Source: Enoplosus armatus (taxonomy: Eukaryota > Chordata > Actinopteri > Centrarchiformes > Enoplosidae). From it: a DNA stretch of 64,000 nucleotides. A program made the translations under genes and the position numbers. Location: assembly GCF_043641665.1 (NCBI RefSeq), contig NC_092181.1, forward strand, positions 2,857,421 to 2,921,420, read 5' to 3'. Shown in pieces: positions 53,627 to 64,000 of this stretch (within the stretch, counting starts at the first letter, position 1; each line of letters begins with the position of its first letter). Under the pieces are notes generated by a model. It was not told where the DNA came from, did no database searches, and saw nothing but the letters and a program-made list of their open reading frames with translations.

Positions 53627-55248
53627 GTAAGTCTGTTTCAGCTTTTAAGTCATTCTATGGCTTGTCCAGTGTTATTAGCATTTAGCATGTCTCTGTTCTC
53701 AGTCTATGTTGATTAGCCTTGATCCAGCACAGAAGCCTTTACCTGTTTTGTTTTTCTCCCCTCCTGGTACTTTTCATGTCAACACGACTAATTAAAAGGA
53801 TGTTTTGTCTGCCTAAGTGTGCCACTTTGTGTGCAAAAAATTTTTTACTGCCATATACTATGTAAGTCTGTTGATCATCTTGTCTTAGTTGAATTAGTCA
53901 CGGTTATTTTGAAATTTCGCTTTAGGCTCATCTCTTTGTACTTTTGAACCAACCCTGCTGATTAGATGTTCCGAGGCAATTTCATATTCTGTTCTGACTA
54001 CGTGTTATGTTTGTCTCTGAATTGTCAATGTCACAAAGTCTTTTTTATTTTCGGTCTGTTGTTGTTTAACGTTCAGCTGTTTCTGATCACGACACGTAAG
54101 GAGGCCTTGCAATTCATTCTAGCAGTAGTGTGATGGGACTGGTATAATATAAGAAATGTTGACCTCATGCTGTAACTGTCATTATAGAGTTTGTACCCTG
54201 AGGCAGTTTTTTTTTTCTGCTTGTTTAATTTGATCAATGATCAGATGAAGCTAATCAGTTAAGGATAGAGAAACAAATGGAGAAACAGATAAATAAATAC
54301 ATAAGATAAATACATATTTTGTGTGTGCAGAAATGTTTTCTGTCATTTCAGAGTGTCTCAAAGACACGTTGTGGTGTGAATGCAATACATTTGAGCAATT
54401 TATTTATCTGGTGTGAACCTCAAGGTAGTTTATTGTAGTTTAAGTTGTTTCCTCCCAGATTTCAGTTTCATATTCAACTCTGGGCAGTGGCTTCTCCTAA
54501 GAGAAGCTCAAACTTTGGAGGTTGGATAAAATGTTTTCCTAAAAATTTAAAAGACTACACAATGTATTTCAATATAATAAAATAGATTGAGCTGGATTCA
54601 AATAGGGCTTTAGATTCCTCTCCTTAAATCTTTTGCCCCCGTCTGTATTAATCTGTTGTTTTCGCAACATGATGGCACTCTTTAAAGTCTGAATCCCGCT
54701 TGCCGTCTGACTGGGCACACATACAGGTTTTTGATAATGGATTGGTTTTAAAGGTCATGGCAGTCAGTAACTGAGCAGACTGTGTCTCTGTTGTACACTA
54801 ACCTAATCTTTCACTCTGAGTCCGACAAGTTGTTATTCCTGCCCACATCTCAAAGATCTTCAGGGTGATTAAGTTGGAATATGAGTCTGATGTTTTGAAC
54901 CAAAGTTGTGCGTGTCCCTCACAGCTCCTGCAGCAGATTTAAAGGACCGCATGTTGAGTGAACAGAGCAGATTGCCCTTTTAAAGAGTGAGTAATTGGTA
55001 TTTGGGTTTTTGTGACCACTTTCTCTTCTCGTGGAGTTGCTGTCCACATATAGCTCTCCCAGTTGTCAGGGTGACATTCTTGCTCATGTTAAGGTCCTCT
55101 GTACACCGGCCTGTTGTTTGTTTCCCATGCTCTTTTCCTCCTGTTTGTCTCTTTTATCTACGTCTAGTACTCTCTTGCTGTTATGCTGCCTTTCTCATTT
55201 GTTCTCGTCCCACTCATCTGAACACCATACTCTTTCTCCTTGTACTGT

Positions 55249-55530
55249 AATTAGTCAATTAATCACATACAAATTTGATAGTTGATTCATTGTTTGTCAT
55301 ACGAAACAATATAAATGCCACACATTCACTGGTTCCAGCCTTTCTGGTGTGATGCTCTGTTGCTTTTCATATTGTCGGTCGGACAAAACAAGCAATTTAA
55401 AGACGTTACCTTTGGCTCTGAGAAATTGTGAGTTTTCTATGATTCTGTAGACTAGATGATTAGTTGATTATTTTAAAAACATGATTGACAGATTGATTAG
55501 TATTCAAAATAATCATTAGTTGCAGCCCTA
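55249..55530 (-). repeat. AATCGATTAAT repeat family copy
   Basis: Contains gtcggacaaaacaagcaatt, aaagacgttacc and the terminal aataatcattagttgcagcc. It is the reverse orientation of the copy at 45374. Confidence 0.75.
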
Positions 55531-58500
55531 CTCTTTCCTAACATTACAGGTTTAAATGTAAGCTGCCTCATCTTTATCAGTCCCTTTCCCAAGCCTTTCC
55601 GGAATACTTTAATGTGGCAAACGTCAATATTTGTTTTGTACAAGGCATCATATCCTGTCTTTTGTCATGATGTAGGCTTTGTGTTTGCATTGTGCTGGCC
55701 TGAGCCTGATATTTAAAAAAAAAGAAGATGTTATTAGTAGTATAACAGCTATCAGCACAGATATCTGTGTATGAAAGCGATCCCTGTGGCGAGATGACAC
55801 AAGGCTGTACTGCTGCATATTAGATCTTAAAATCCTTGTGTAAGTTTGAAACTCCCATTTCTCAGCTGTTTCCTCCAATCAACTTGTGGTTGATATCACG
55901 GAGTGACCAATAAACTTGTCCTTTTATGGAAACTTGGCAAAGAACGTATGGTTAGTTAACGGTTAACCAAACAATTCTCCTAATTCAACGCTATGGTGGA
56001 GTCTGGTGCTTCAGAACAACTGTCATTCACAATAATGAGTGCATGATGTCATCCATGGGATTATAACTGGCTGTGTGCAGCTGGTCAAAAAATTCAGATG
56101 ATATATTTATATTATTTATGTAGATAGATACAGATGAACATTTTAAGATAAGGTTCCCTTGAATGGATCCCTTGAATCGCCCTGGCTTCTACCTGCATCT
56201 TACTGGACTTAATGATGGCAAACTAAAGGTTTTAAAGGGATTCAGAGTTGAATGATTTATTACACAGTAGAACAGCATTATTTTTCTCAGACAGATTTGT
56301 CTTTATATGTGTGGGATGTTCACTACGAAAATGCAACAATATTTTATTAACTGAAGTTTGCAGCCCAGTTTGTAGTCAATTTGATGACATACAGAGCTGC
56401 TAATTCATCTTTTTCTGTTTAATGATATATTCTTACATTTTTGCCTGCCTTGTTAGGATTAAAACAGAATAAAGGATCAGGGTGAATGTCACAGATGTTG
56501 TAACCTGAGCAGCAGAAATATTGCGTCAATGGTTGGCAACATGGATAGACATGCATCACTTGTTAAACATATTGCAGGTTGATTGATCCATAAATGTCTT
56601 GTGATGCAGAGTGTGTGTGTGTATGTGTGTGTGCAAGCAGGTTGCAGGTATTGTGAACTGTCTGTGGACTCAACGGTGTGCTCAGATCGTGAACTGATGC
56701 ACGTCTGCTTATCTCTGAACTATAACATCCTGTAGAGGCACTGATGGGTCATCTTATCCTCTTAGGTGATTAGGTTCAAATATGTAATCCAGCCTGATGT
56801 TTGGATCTTGGCATTTTCCACAGATAAGTCAGGTGATGTTGTTAAATTCAGCAGAATGGGAGCTTTTGAAGAACTTGACTAATTAATTAAAGTTTTGATG
56901 ATTTTCTGTTGTGCTAGCTTTGTAATGTCACACGTTACATCATTTACGTGATCATTATGTCATGATATATCATTACATGAGATATTTTTCAAAAGTAGTT
57001 TATGCTAAACAGCGCAGTAGAGCAGAATATTGCAAAGAATTTCTGTAATGCAGAGCCTCTTAGCCCTGCCAATGACATTCAGTCATTAAATGGCTGCAAT
57101 TATCCAGACCATGTGTGCATTATTCTCCAGTGTCTTGAAGGCCTGTGTCGTGTGTTGCATGCTGGAGTTAAGTGAGTTTATTTGCACTCTGAGGGATTTA
57201 AAGCACTTTAAGCTAAGGCCCTGGTTACTGTTGTTAATCTTACAGATGTTCTTGTTGGTTTTTAAGAAGTTCTATTCAACATTGTTAACTCTTCTGTTAT
57301 ATTAATGACCTTGGAGAACGAACATACTCCAGACTGCCCTGTAAGTTATGAAAGCAGGATGAGTTAATCCACCTCCATTATTTTGCATCACACAGAGTCT
57401 CTCCTGTCATTATTTGGTACAAGGACTTGTGAAAGTTAATTTGAAGCTTGGTCACATGAACAAGTTAAAACAAAGGGCATGCTTGCTGCCAGGTAGTCAT
57501 TTTTGGCTAGTTACAGAAAGGGTCAAAAGAAAAGAGCCTTTTGGCTAGCTTGCAGAGCGTGACATACTCAATCTGCTAGTGACTAAGTACCCATGTCTCA
57601 AATGCACCTCAACCCCTTTAGTGCATCCTCCCTCCCTCCCTCCCTCCCTCTTTCACTCCTGTGTGCCTGTGCTCACGTACACACCCTCCTGGAGGGGCAT
57701 TGTTTGCACAGAGTACCAACGCAGAGCTTTTCAAACACCCTTTACCTCTGTTGAGTTCAGTTCAGTTTCGTCAAGGCTCCAAGGTCAAAGGCAGGATTTT
57801 CTGCTGCACGGTTTCAGTTCAGACGTCACTTAAAGCCAGAAACTGCAGCCTTTCTTACTGTAGTTCATGTGATTCATTTTCATTATTTTATTAGCTTAAT
57901 GTCACATTGATTCAGGTCATAATACACTTTCAAAAACCCCTGAGGGCATTTAAGTCCGTTATTCTGTGCGCTAATCTTCTCTGCAGCTCTATTTTGTTGT
58001 GTATGAATGATACTCTGGCTGATTACTCAGCTGACAGTTTGGTTTTTTTTTCTCTGGCACCCTGCCTAGCACAGTAAAAAGACGAGAATACAAAGGAGGG
58101 AGAGATGGCTAATAACCATGTCCCCTTGTGTCACCCCTAAGTGGCCGACAGGGTCTCGCTTGGCTGCATGGCTAACAAACCAACAGTGTGTTTCACTCAC
58201 TGCTAAATTGAAACTGACAGTATTAATGTGAAAAGCTTGGCCATGCCTGTTTTTTTCCTCTCTCTCTGTGAGTACATAGGTTTTGTTTGGTGTGCATGTG
58301 AAATTAAGATATTTTTATACCCACTAAATGAATTTATGTTAAGTGAATGTTATTCTGCTGTGGTGAGAGCCTTGACTCTCCTCACAACAGTGAGTAGATC
58401 TGATGGGGGTGAATATTAAAGCTGAAGTGTATGCAGGTGGTGTGACTCCTCTGACATGTATAAGAGACAGAGGATTGATGGGGAAGTGTTGGCCATAAAC

Positions 58501-60920
58501 CAACACACTCAGCTGATTGGATGGATTGTGCAGAGGAGACCAACGAGGATAAAGGGAAATAAAGGGCTTCTGGTAGTGATACTGATACTGGTTGGGGGGG
58601 TCATTCATGTGTAATCAGGTGGGTGTGTTATGATGTGTACTCAGCATGTGCATGTGCTCTCACTGTACTTACCATGAGAGCTGTTGCTTTAATTGAGCGT
58701 AACCCTTTGCCCTCTGGCTAGCATGTTTTATTGAATGCAATAACTGGGTTGAGATATCAAGTGTCCTTTTGTTACCGGCCTGGGTAAAGCATGAAGCCTT
58801 TATGTGACGTGAATGCATGAGCAGAGCATTATTGTAACAATAATACACGGCTTTTTGAACAGTGTGAGAATGTGTTTTGTTGTATTATCTATATAAAAAT
58901 TCTGCAAGATTCAGTACATGTAAAAAGTACAGTTTAAAGTCTTACACATATCTTTGTGTGTTTTGACTAAAACAATTATGATCATTCCCATAAACACATT
59001 ATGCTTGTGGTGTATTGTTGTACATTACCACATTTATGGTTGCCTTAATAGTATGGAAATATGCTGCTGGGCTGGCATGATATAAATTGAATTGAATCTG
59101 TTTGCAAGTTTCCATTATATTTTAAAGAAAAAACTACATGTTACATACTCATGTTGTCAGTTTATTAGGTACACCTACAGTCCTGCAATACATCCTACGT
59201 TTATGAAGGTGTAGGGCATAAATTGTGACAGCTAAAAGGTTAATATTAAACAGTTAATCAAAAAGTGGTAGCTGTTCTAACAGTTCTATAAGCAAGCAAA
59301 CTGCTGTCATGTGAAAGTAAGTGTGTTTGCTCTGAGAAGTTGGGGAACAGAAGATACTATTATAATTTTTTCACCCTGTGCTCGATAGATAGCAAAGCCT
59401 ATGTGTGTGTATGCAGCAACCGGTTAGAACTTATTATTAAGGGTGAGATTGTGTCCACATTATGTGAAGGTCAGGTTGGCGCGTGAGATGTTTTTCACTC
59501 ATTATAAAAAGGATGGGAAATTCTTGAGGGTAAGAGGAAACTCAAAGACTGCTCTTGCTGTGAGACTGTTATGTCTTTCTCTCTTGTGTACACTATAAAA
59601 GAAACTTGAATTCAGATATACGTAGAGTTTTGTTAAGAATGTAAAGTAGACAGGAAAAGGTTATAGGTTATGTTCATTTGATGTTGGGACTGTTTTAGAG
59701 AGGTGTTGATTTAACTGTGTGATCATTTTTTAAATGTTTCTGCTATTTAGCCTACCTCATTGACATAAATGGAGTGTATTAGATTGCATTTGTTTTAGCT
59801 CGGTGAATAAACTGGCGGGTGAATGTGTCTCTTTTTCCATATGTGTTGGGCAATATTTAAAATGGGTGGCATAACTGGCACATGGCGCATGATGTCAGAG
59901 ACAATACTGAATCAGTCACAGATCAGTGCCAATCTTGACTTGCTTTTTGCATTGTACTATATTGAATAAGACACACTCTTCCTCGCTGGCGTTAACGGTT
60001 CTGTGTGTAATTCATATAGCATGTACTGCCTAACGCTGTGTGTGTTTACAGTGTTACAGTTATGCTGTGGAACCTGATCTGTGTGCTGCTTCAGGCATTG
60101 GTAACTCTATCGCTGTGACCCTAAAACACAGACAGAAGGCCAGGCCCTGCTTTGCCTCGAGTGAAAGGCTCTTTGATCAAACAAAAGGTTTGATGCTGGG
60201 AGAGTTCAGATCTTTTGAAAAATAAATGAATCTCAATCACTGACATGATTAGATGTATTAGTAAGTGCAGCCTGGGTAACAAATGTTTATTTTCCCCATG
60301 ATGGTTTTTTAAATGTCACTTAAATGTGAAATTAATTACACACAATGAGAAGCAAAATATATATAACAGAATGCAATGTACATATAGTGCGTTGGAGTTT
60401 CTTTTTTTTATAATAATGATATGAGACTTTCTTCGCTAGTTACTGTTTTGATACAGATATACAGTATGTTATAGTAGCGCTGCACAAATAAGTGAAAAAA
60501 GATTTGAAAAATACAGTAGGACTCACCTCAGTTTCCAAATCAGCTGAGGCTGCAGTTAATATGAGTATAAGAGTTATATACTTTGTTTTCTGACCAATTG
60601 TGGGTCTATTAAATTGTCCATGGTGAAACAAAAACTTTCATTATGTTCCCACAGAGTAAATCTTAAGCAATGGCTCAGTTTTCCATTAGATCTATTTTCT
60701 CAAAATCTGATTGAAAACACATATTGCACACCATATTGCAGTCTTGGCATTCAGCACTGTAAATGACAAAATTGTAATATTCAGCAAAATAACTGTAATA
60801 TCAGTATTGTGCAGCTGTATATTAAAGGCGTCCCTGCACATATTCCTTTAACATTCAAATGTTTCTAACTAACTCACTTCTAACTTCCTTCTCTTCCTCT
60901 TTGTATTTTCCTTTCTCTAG

Positions 60921-61292
60921 TCATTACCCTCTCAGCCAATCAGAGCCTGATGACCTGGAAGCTTGCGTTGTCTCCCTGAGCCACCAGGGGGCCTCAGTCC
61001 CACAGTGGGACACCCAGCTCTGAGTTTGCCTTCACCCTGAACCGTCCAGCCCCAGTCAAGCTGTCCCACCCTGCCTCCTCTCCCTCCTCTTCTTCTCCTC
61101 CTGCTCCTCTTTCTTCTCCCTCCTGGCCCCCACAGTCCCACCTGGACTCCCAGTCAGCCTTCTCCCTCCATGAGGGGCGGGGGGAGGCGCCGGGGGCCCT
61201 GGATGTGGCCCCGCAACCTCTTCATCTTGCTTCACCTGGGAACCTCAGGGACGTGGGACAACAACCCTGCAACGATGTGTCAACTTTAACAG
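60921..61292 (+). CDS. hap1: hap1 N-terminal exon with uncertain frame
   Basis: Follows tttctctag and ends ACAG before gtaagt. The frame that joins the next exon reads ALDVAPQPLHLASPGNLRDV, QQPCNDVSTLT and upstream a Pro/Ser-rich stretch (EFAFTLNRPAPVKLSHPASS), but has a TGA at 60977-60979 and no ATG after it. A second frame from the exon start (YPLSQSEPDDLEACVVSLSH, ending at TGA 61021-61023) is also open. Either an internal acceptor at 61136 (a long pyrimidine tract then cccccacag, phase 0) is used, or a one-base indel separates two parts of one coding exon. Low-complexity N-termini are normal for HAP1. Confidence 0.55.
60981..60992 (+). promoter_or_regulatory. CTCF-like core within the hap1 exon
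   Basis: CCACCAGGGGGC, a strong match to the CTCF core, inside the N-terminal exon. Sequence match only. Confidence 0.45.
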
Positions 61293-61609
61293 GTAAGTCA
61301 CAAAGGATCTTTTTAAAAGACCTTTATAAATAATGAGGGTCTTATCTATGATACATAAACAAAAACCTCACTTACTCATCTATCTGCAAATGATATGTTG
61401 ATAATACTTATGAGTTAGAGAACAATAGGTTCATAGATGTTTCAATAGAGGGCAGTGTGCCATTGTAGGCGACATGTCAGCCTAGTTGTGGTTGTTAATG
61501 TGCTGCTTCCTTTCTCTTTTTCTTTCCTCATACATAAACAACATGCATAAACACACTTGTGAAACTATACAAACTGGCACCTGTACAAACGAACACTCCA
61601 CACACTCAG

Positions 61610-61798
61610 ACCTTTGTTCAGACCTGCCAGAGTTGGAGATAGTGAGCCTCCTATCAGAGGGTCGGCCCAACTACACTATTCGAGCAGACAGTGTGTTTGG
61701 ATACGACAATGACGACTGGCTGCACACCCCTCTGCTGCCACCAGAAGTCGCTCTGGGACTCACACACGAGCAGATCGAAGAGACGCTCAAGTACTTCT
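61610..61798 (+). CDS. hap1: hap1 exon encoding the start of the HAP1_N domain
   Basis: Huntingtin-associated protein 1 family: coiled-coil adaptor linking kinesin/dynein-dynactin to cargo in neurons. The exon (189 bases, phase 1 to phase 1, after cacactcag) encodes SDLPELEIVSLLSEG, RADSVFGYDNDDWLHTPLLP and LTHEQIEETLKYF. The TRAK1 counterpart is DLPEVEIISLLEEQ, YGYDHDDWLHTPL, EQIEETLKYF. Called hap1 because HAP1 adjoins JUP in mammals; by sequence alone trak1/trak2-type remains possible. The rest of the gene lies right of the window. Confidence 0.85.
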
Positions 61799-62074
61799 GT
61801 GAGTACTGTTTTATTGACACTTAACTCACAGTATAGTGTGTAGTGATGGAATTACCAGTGTCAGGCTCTGTAGGCTTTATTGAAATTAAGCCCCACTTCG
61901 TGTTCCCCACGTGATCTTTTGACCTTTGATGTTGAAATACATTCACAAGTAGAAAAGATACAGTATATGTGAAACATTTGTAAACACTTTCCTACCTACA
62001 ATTACCTGTTGAGATGTTTTTTAGGGTTTGCCACATTATCTCAAAGACGTGTGGTCAACCACAGAAAAACTATC

Positions 62075-62345
62075 AGCAGCTTTTTTGATAATCGAATACT
62101 CGCTGAAGTCATTTATCCAGCTAGAATGCCAAACCTTCTCAATTTCACAGATTTGGTTTTTCTGTATCTTATTCTATAGTACGCTGAATATTTTTAGTTT
62201 TGAAGGGTTGTTTAGGGAAAACAAGCAAGTTGATAATGACACCGTGAGTTGACAAATCTTTCAGTATTTTCTGACATTTATATTGATAAATCGATTGATC
62301 GATTAATCAACAAATCAATCGGTAGATAAATTGATAATGAACATA
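62075..62345 (-). repeat. AATCGATTAAT repeat family copy
   Basis: Has ttttttgataatcgaatact, ttttctgacattta and a run of four overlapping atcgatt-like units (attgataaatcgattgatcg). Same family as 55249. Confidence 0.7.
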
Positions 62346-62829
62346 GTTGATGAGTGGGATAATATTGCCTTTTCCCTCTCATATTTTATCCAGAAATGAA
62401 AATAGATTTAGATTATTTGTGTGTGTGTGTTTATGACCTGAGTGTGTGAAGCCTAATCTCCCCTCCCCTCTCCTCCACACACTCACACGCTACATTTCAG
62501 TCACAGATGTCAAATGTCACCAAGCCGATTAAGCTGCCGTCACTTGGCTTCCCAAGCAGTTTCCACCGGAGGGCCGCAGACGACATATCCCAGTGGCCAC
62601 ATTGTTGGCAAGTCAGGGTTTATAATTAGATGCATAGATTGTCTAGACCTGTGGGGTGATTGACCTTAACTACTATAAGGCTTGCTTTTGTAGCTATGTG
62701 CATGAGGGATACATTTCATTTTTAGTGACTACCCTAAAACACTGTGATCTGCTCTCAGATTTAAAATGGAGGTCTCTGGTTCTGTTAAAGTGTATTAAAC
62801 AACATTACTGCTTTGATTCAGTCTCACTG

Positions 62830-63015
62830 CTCTTGTCAACCTTGTTTCCAGCAGCAGCAGGCAGCTGTTTTCAGTGAAAAAGCTCTGTCAAACACACTGT
62901 ACGCTGCCTGCTCAGCACCAAACAGCAGACAGACAAAGTTAGAGACTAGCTGGTGAACACAGTGGAGCATTTAGCAGCTAAAGAGCGGAAAGTCGGTGGA
63001 GACAAAAACAGAGTT
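62830..63015 (+). repeat. dispersed repeat, single copy here
   Basis: Contains ggcagctgttttcagtgaaa, cacactgtacgctgcctgct and gtggagcatttagcagctaa, text I remember as a recurrent percomorph repeat. No second copy in this window confirms it. Confidence 0.45.
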
Positions 63016-64000
63016 CTGTGTCTGCAGGAATAGACAACTGTTTGCTAACCCACTTGCCCTATCAACTTTATAAGTTGATAATATGTCAGTGTTGTGCGGA
63101 CAGCTTGTTGTGTGTTGCCCCAAAAAGTCAATCAAGGCACATTTAAGGTATGTTTGGTGCAGGCAGATTTGTTTATTCAAAGGATTGACTGGAAAAAGAA
63201 TGAAATGTGTTATTTAGTTATTTTACTTTCTGTAAATAAATGTTTTTTTCTCACAGAGCATGTGAAACATGGCTTGAGAGCCTAATGTGATTGTAGTTAT
63301 GATGTGAATAAACCACAAATGACATTGCACTGACTAACACAACCAGTGTTCCCAGGAAGCATTTGAGAAAATGCTTAAGCCACACCTAAAGTAACGTTAA
63401 TGACATGCAGAACCACTTATCCACAACAAGGAGTACATGAGAAAAACCCACGAATCAACTCAGACAAACTGCAGCAGAGGGAGCTCACCTGTCTGGTTAA
63501 GTTATAAGCATTGTCTGCAGCATATTTTGCTCTTGTAGTGGGGAGTTGGCAGACTGCAGGTAGAGCACGTCTGACCTTTAATAAATAATGATTTTGGTTT
63601 TATGGTTGGTAGTTGGTTTATGTATTAGATCAGAAATACGTGCACTACGTGATTGTTGTGCAGGGCGGTATTTCTGTGGACGCTGTAGACCAAACCAGTT
63701 TGACAAATGACCTTTCAGGGTGTTTCCTCAGACAAATATTGACCAGTGATATCAGCTCTCAGTTTGCAGAGACTTGTACTGGTGATATGGTGCATATTAT
63801 ATCCTCACCTTGAGCTACAGTAGTGGTTTGATTTTCATCAAGATTTTATTCAAACTCTACTTTATTGCCTGTGTTTTAGTAACAAACTGCCTCTCATGAA
63901 TATGTTAATAGTTAGTTAATATAGTTAATATAAGGTTCAATCATCCAGGTGTCTAGAGAAGGTTGAATCAAAACACTTGACTGGAGTGTTGATTTTATTA

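Larger units (their letters stand above)
50424..60920 (+). other. presumed hap1 5' intron region
   Basis: Over 10 kb without recognisable coding sequence. It contains a likely untranslated exon at 53489-53626, a repeat copy at 55249-55530, a CCCT run at about 57627-57650 and short GT runs. Much of it looks like old, unassigned DNA. Confidence 0.4.
61799..64000 (+). other. hap1 intron to window end
   Basis: No further exon was recognised. It contains an AATCGATTAAT-family copy at 62075-62345 and a dispersed repeat at about 62830-63015; the other open frames have no similarity I know. Confidence 0.6.

Noticed and set aside
61610..61798. Assignment of the right-hand gene to trak1 or trak2
   Set aside because: The domain is shared by the whole family, but linkage to jup favours hap1; TRAK is kept as an alternative.

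Overview
The window is teleost fish nuclear DNA, most likely a percomorph. Genes are split into short GT-AG exons by repeat-rich introns, (CA)n/(GT)n microsatellites are dense, and several dispersed repeats look like families I recall from perciform genomes. There is no bacterial, viral or plasmid content. Most open frames longer than 60 codons are chance or microsatellite frames; the real coding sequence is about 4 kb and was rebuilt here exon by exon from splice sites, phase and protein similarity.

Layout. (1) 1-8,720, plus strand: the last five coding exons and 3'UTR of armh3 (C10orf76), a Golgi-associated armadillo-like protein. (2) 8,721-13,740: intergenic, with repeats. (3) 13,745-25,790, plus strand: complete kcnip2 (KChIP2), an EF-hand auxiliary subunit of Kv4 channels, with two alternative first exons (14,097 and 20,192), a di-cysteine exon and seven shared exons. 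(4) 26,815-36,341, minus strand: the complete coding region of jup (junction plakoglobin, gamma-catenin) in 14 coding exons encoding 727 residues, with a long 3'UTR. A CpG-rich region near 46.4-46.6 kb is the best candidate for its non-coding first exon. (5) 46.6-60.9 kb: largely non-coding, with a ZNF143-motif promoter-like block at 50.3 kb and a likely untranslated exon at 53.5 kb. (6) 60,921 to the end, plus strand: the first recognisable exons of a HAP1/TRAK-family gene, called hap1 because HAP1 neighbours JUP in mammals. Its N-terminal exon has a reading-frame problem.

The armh3-kcnip2 pair matches human 10q24 and the jup-hap1 pair matches human 17q21, so the window spans a junction of two ancestral linkage groups. 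kcnip2 and jup are tail to tail, with poly(A) signals about 1 kb apart. The genes do not form a pathway; kcnip2 (Kv4 current) and jup (desmosomes, intercalated discs) are both important in heart muscle.

I found no previously undescribed system. The points most worth a second look are splice signals made of or abutting microsatellites (armh3 last acceptor, kcnip2 exon 4, two jup donors), the tandem acceptor that rescues the kcnip2 frame, the broken 5' coding exon of hap1, and a palindromic MITE family with about four copies here.
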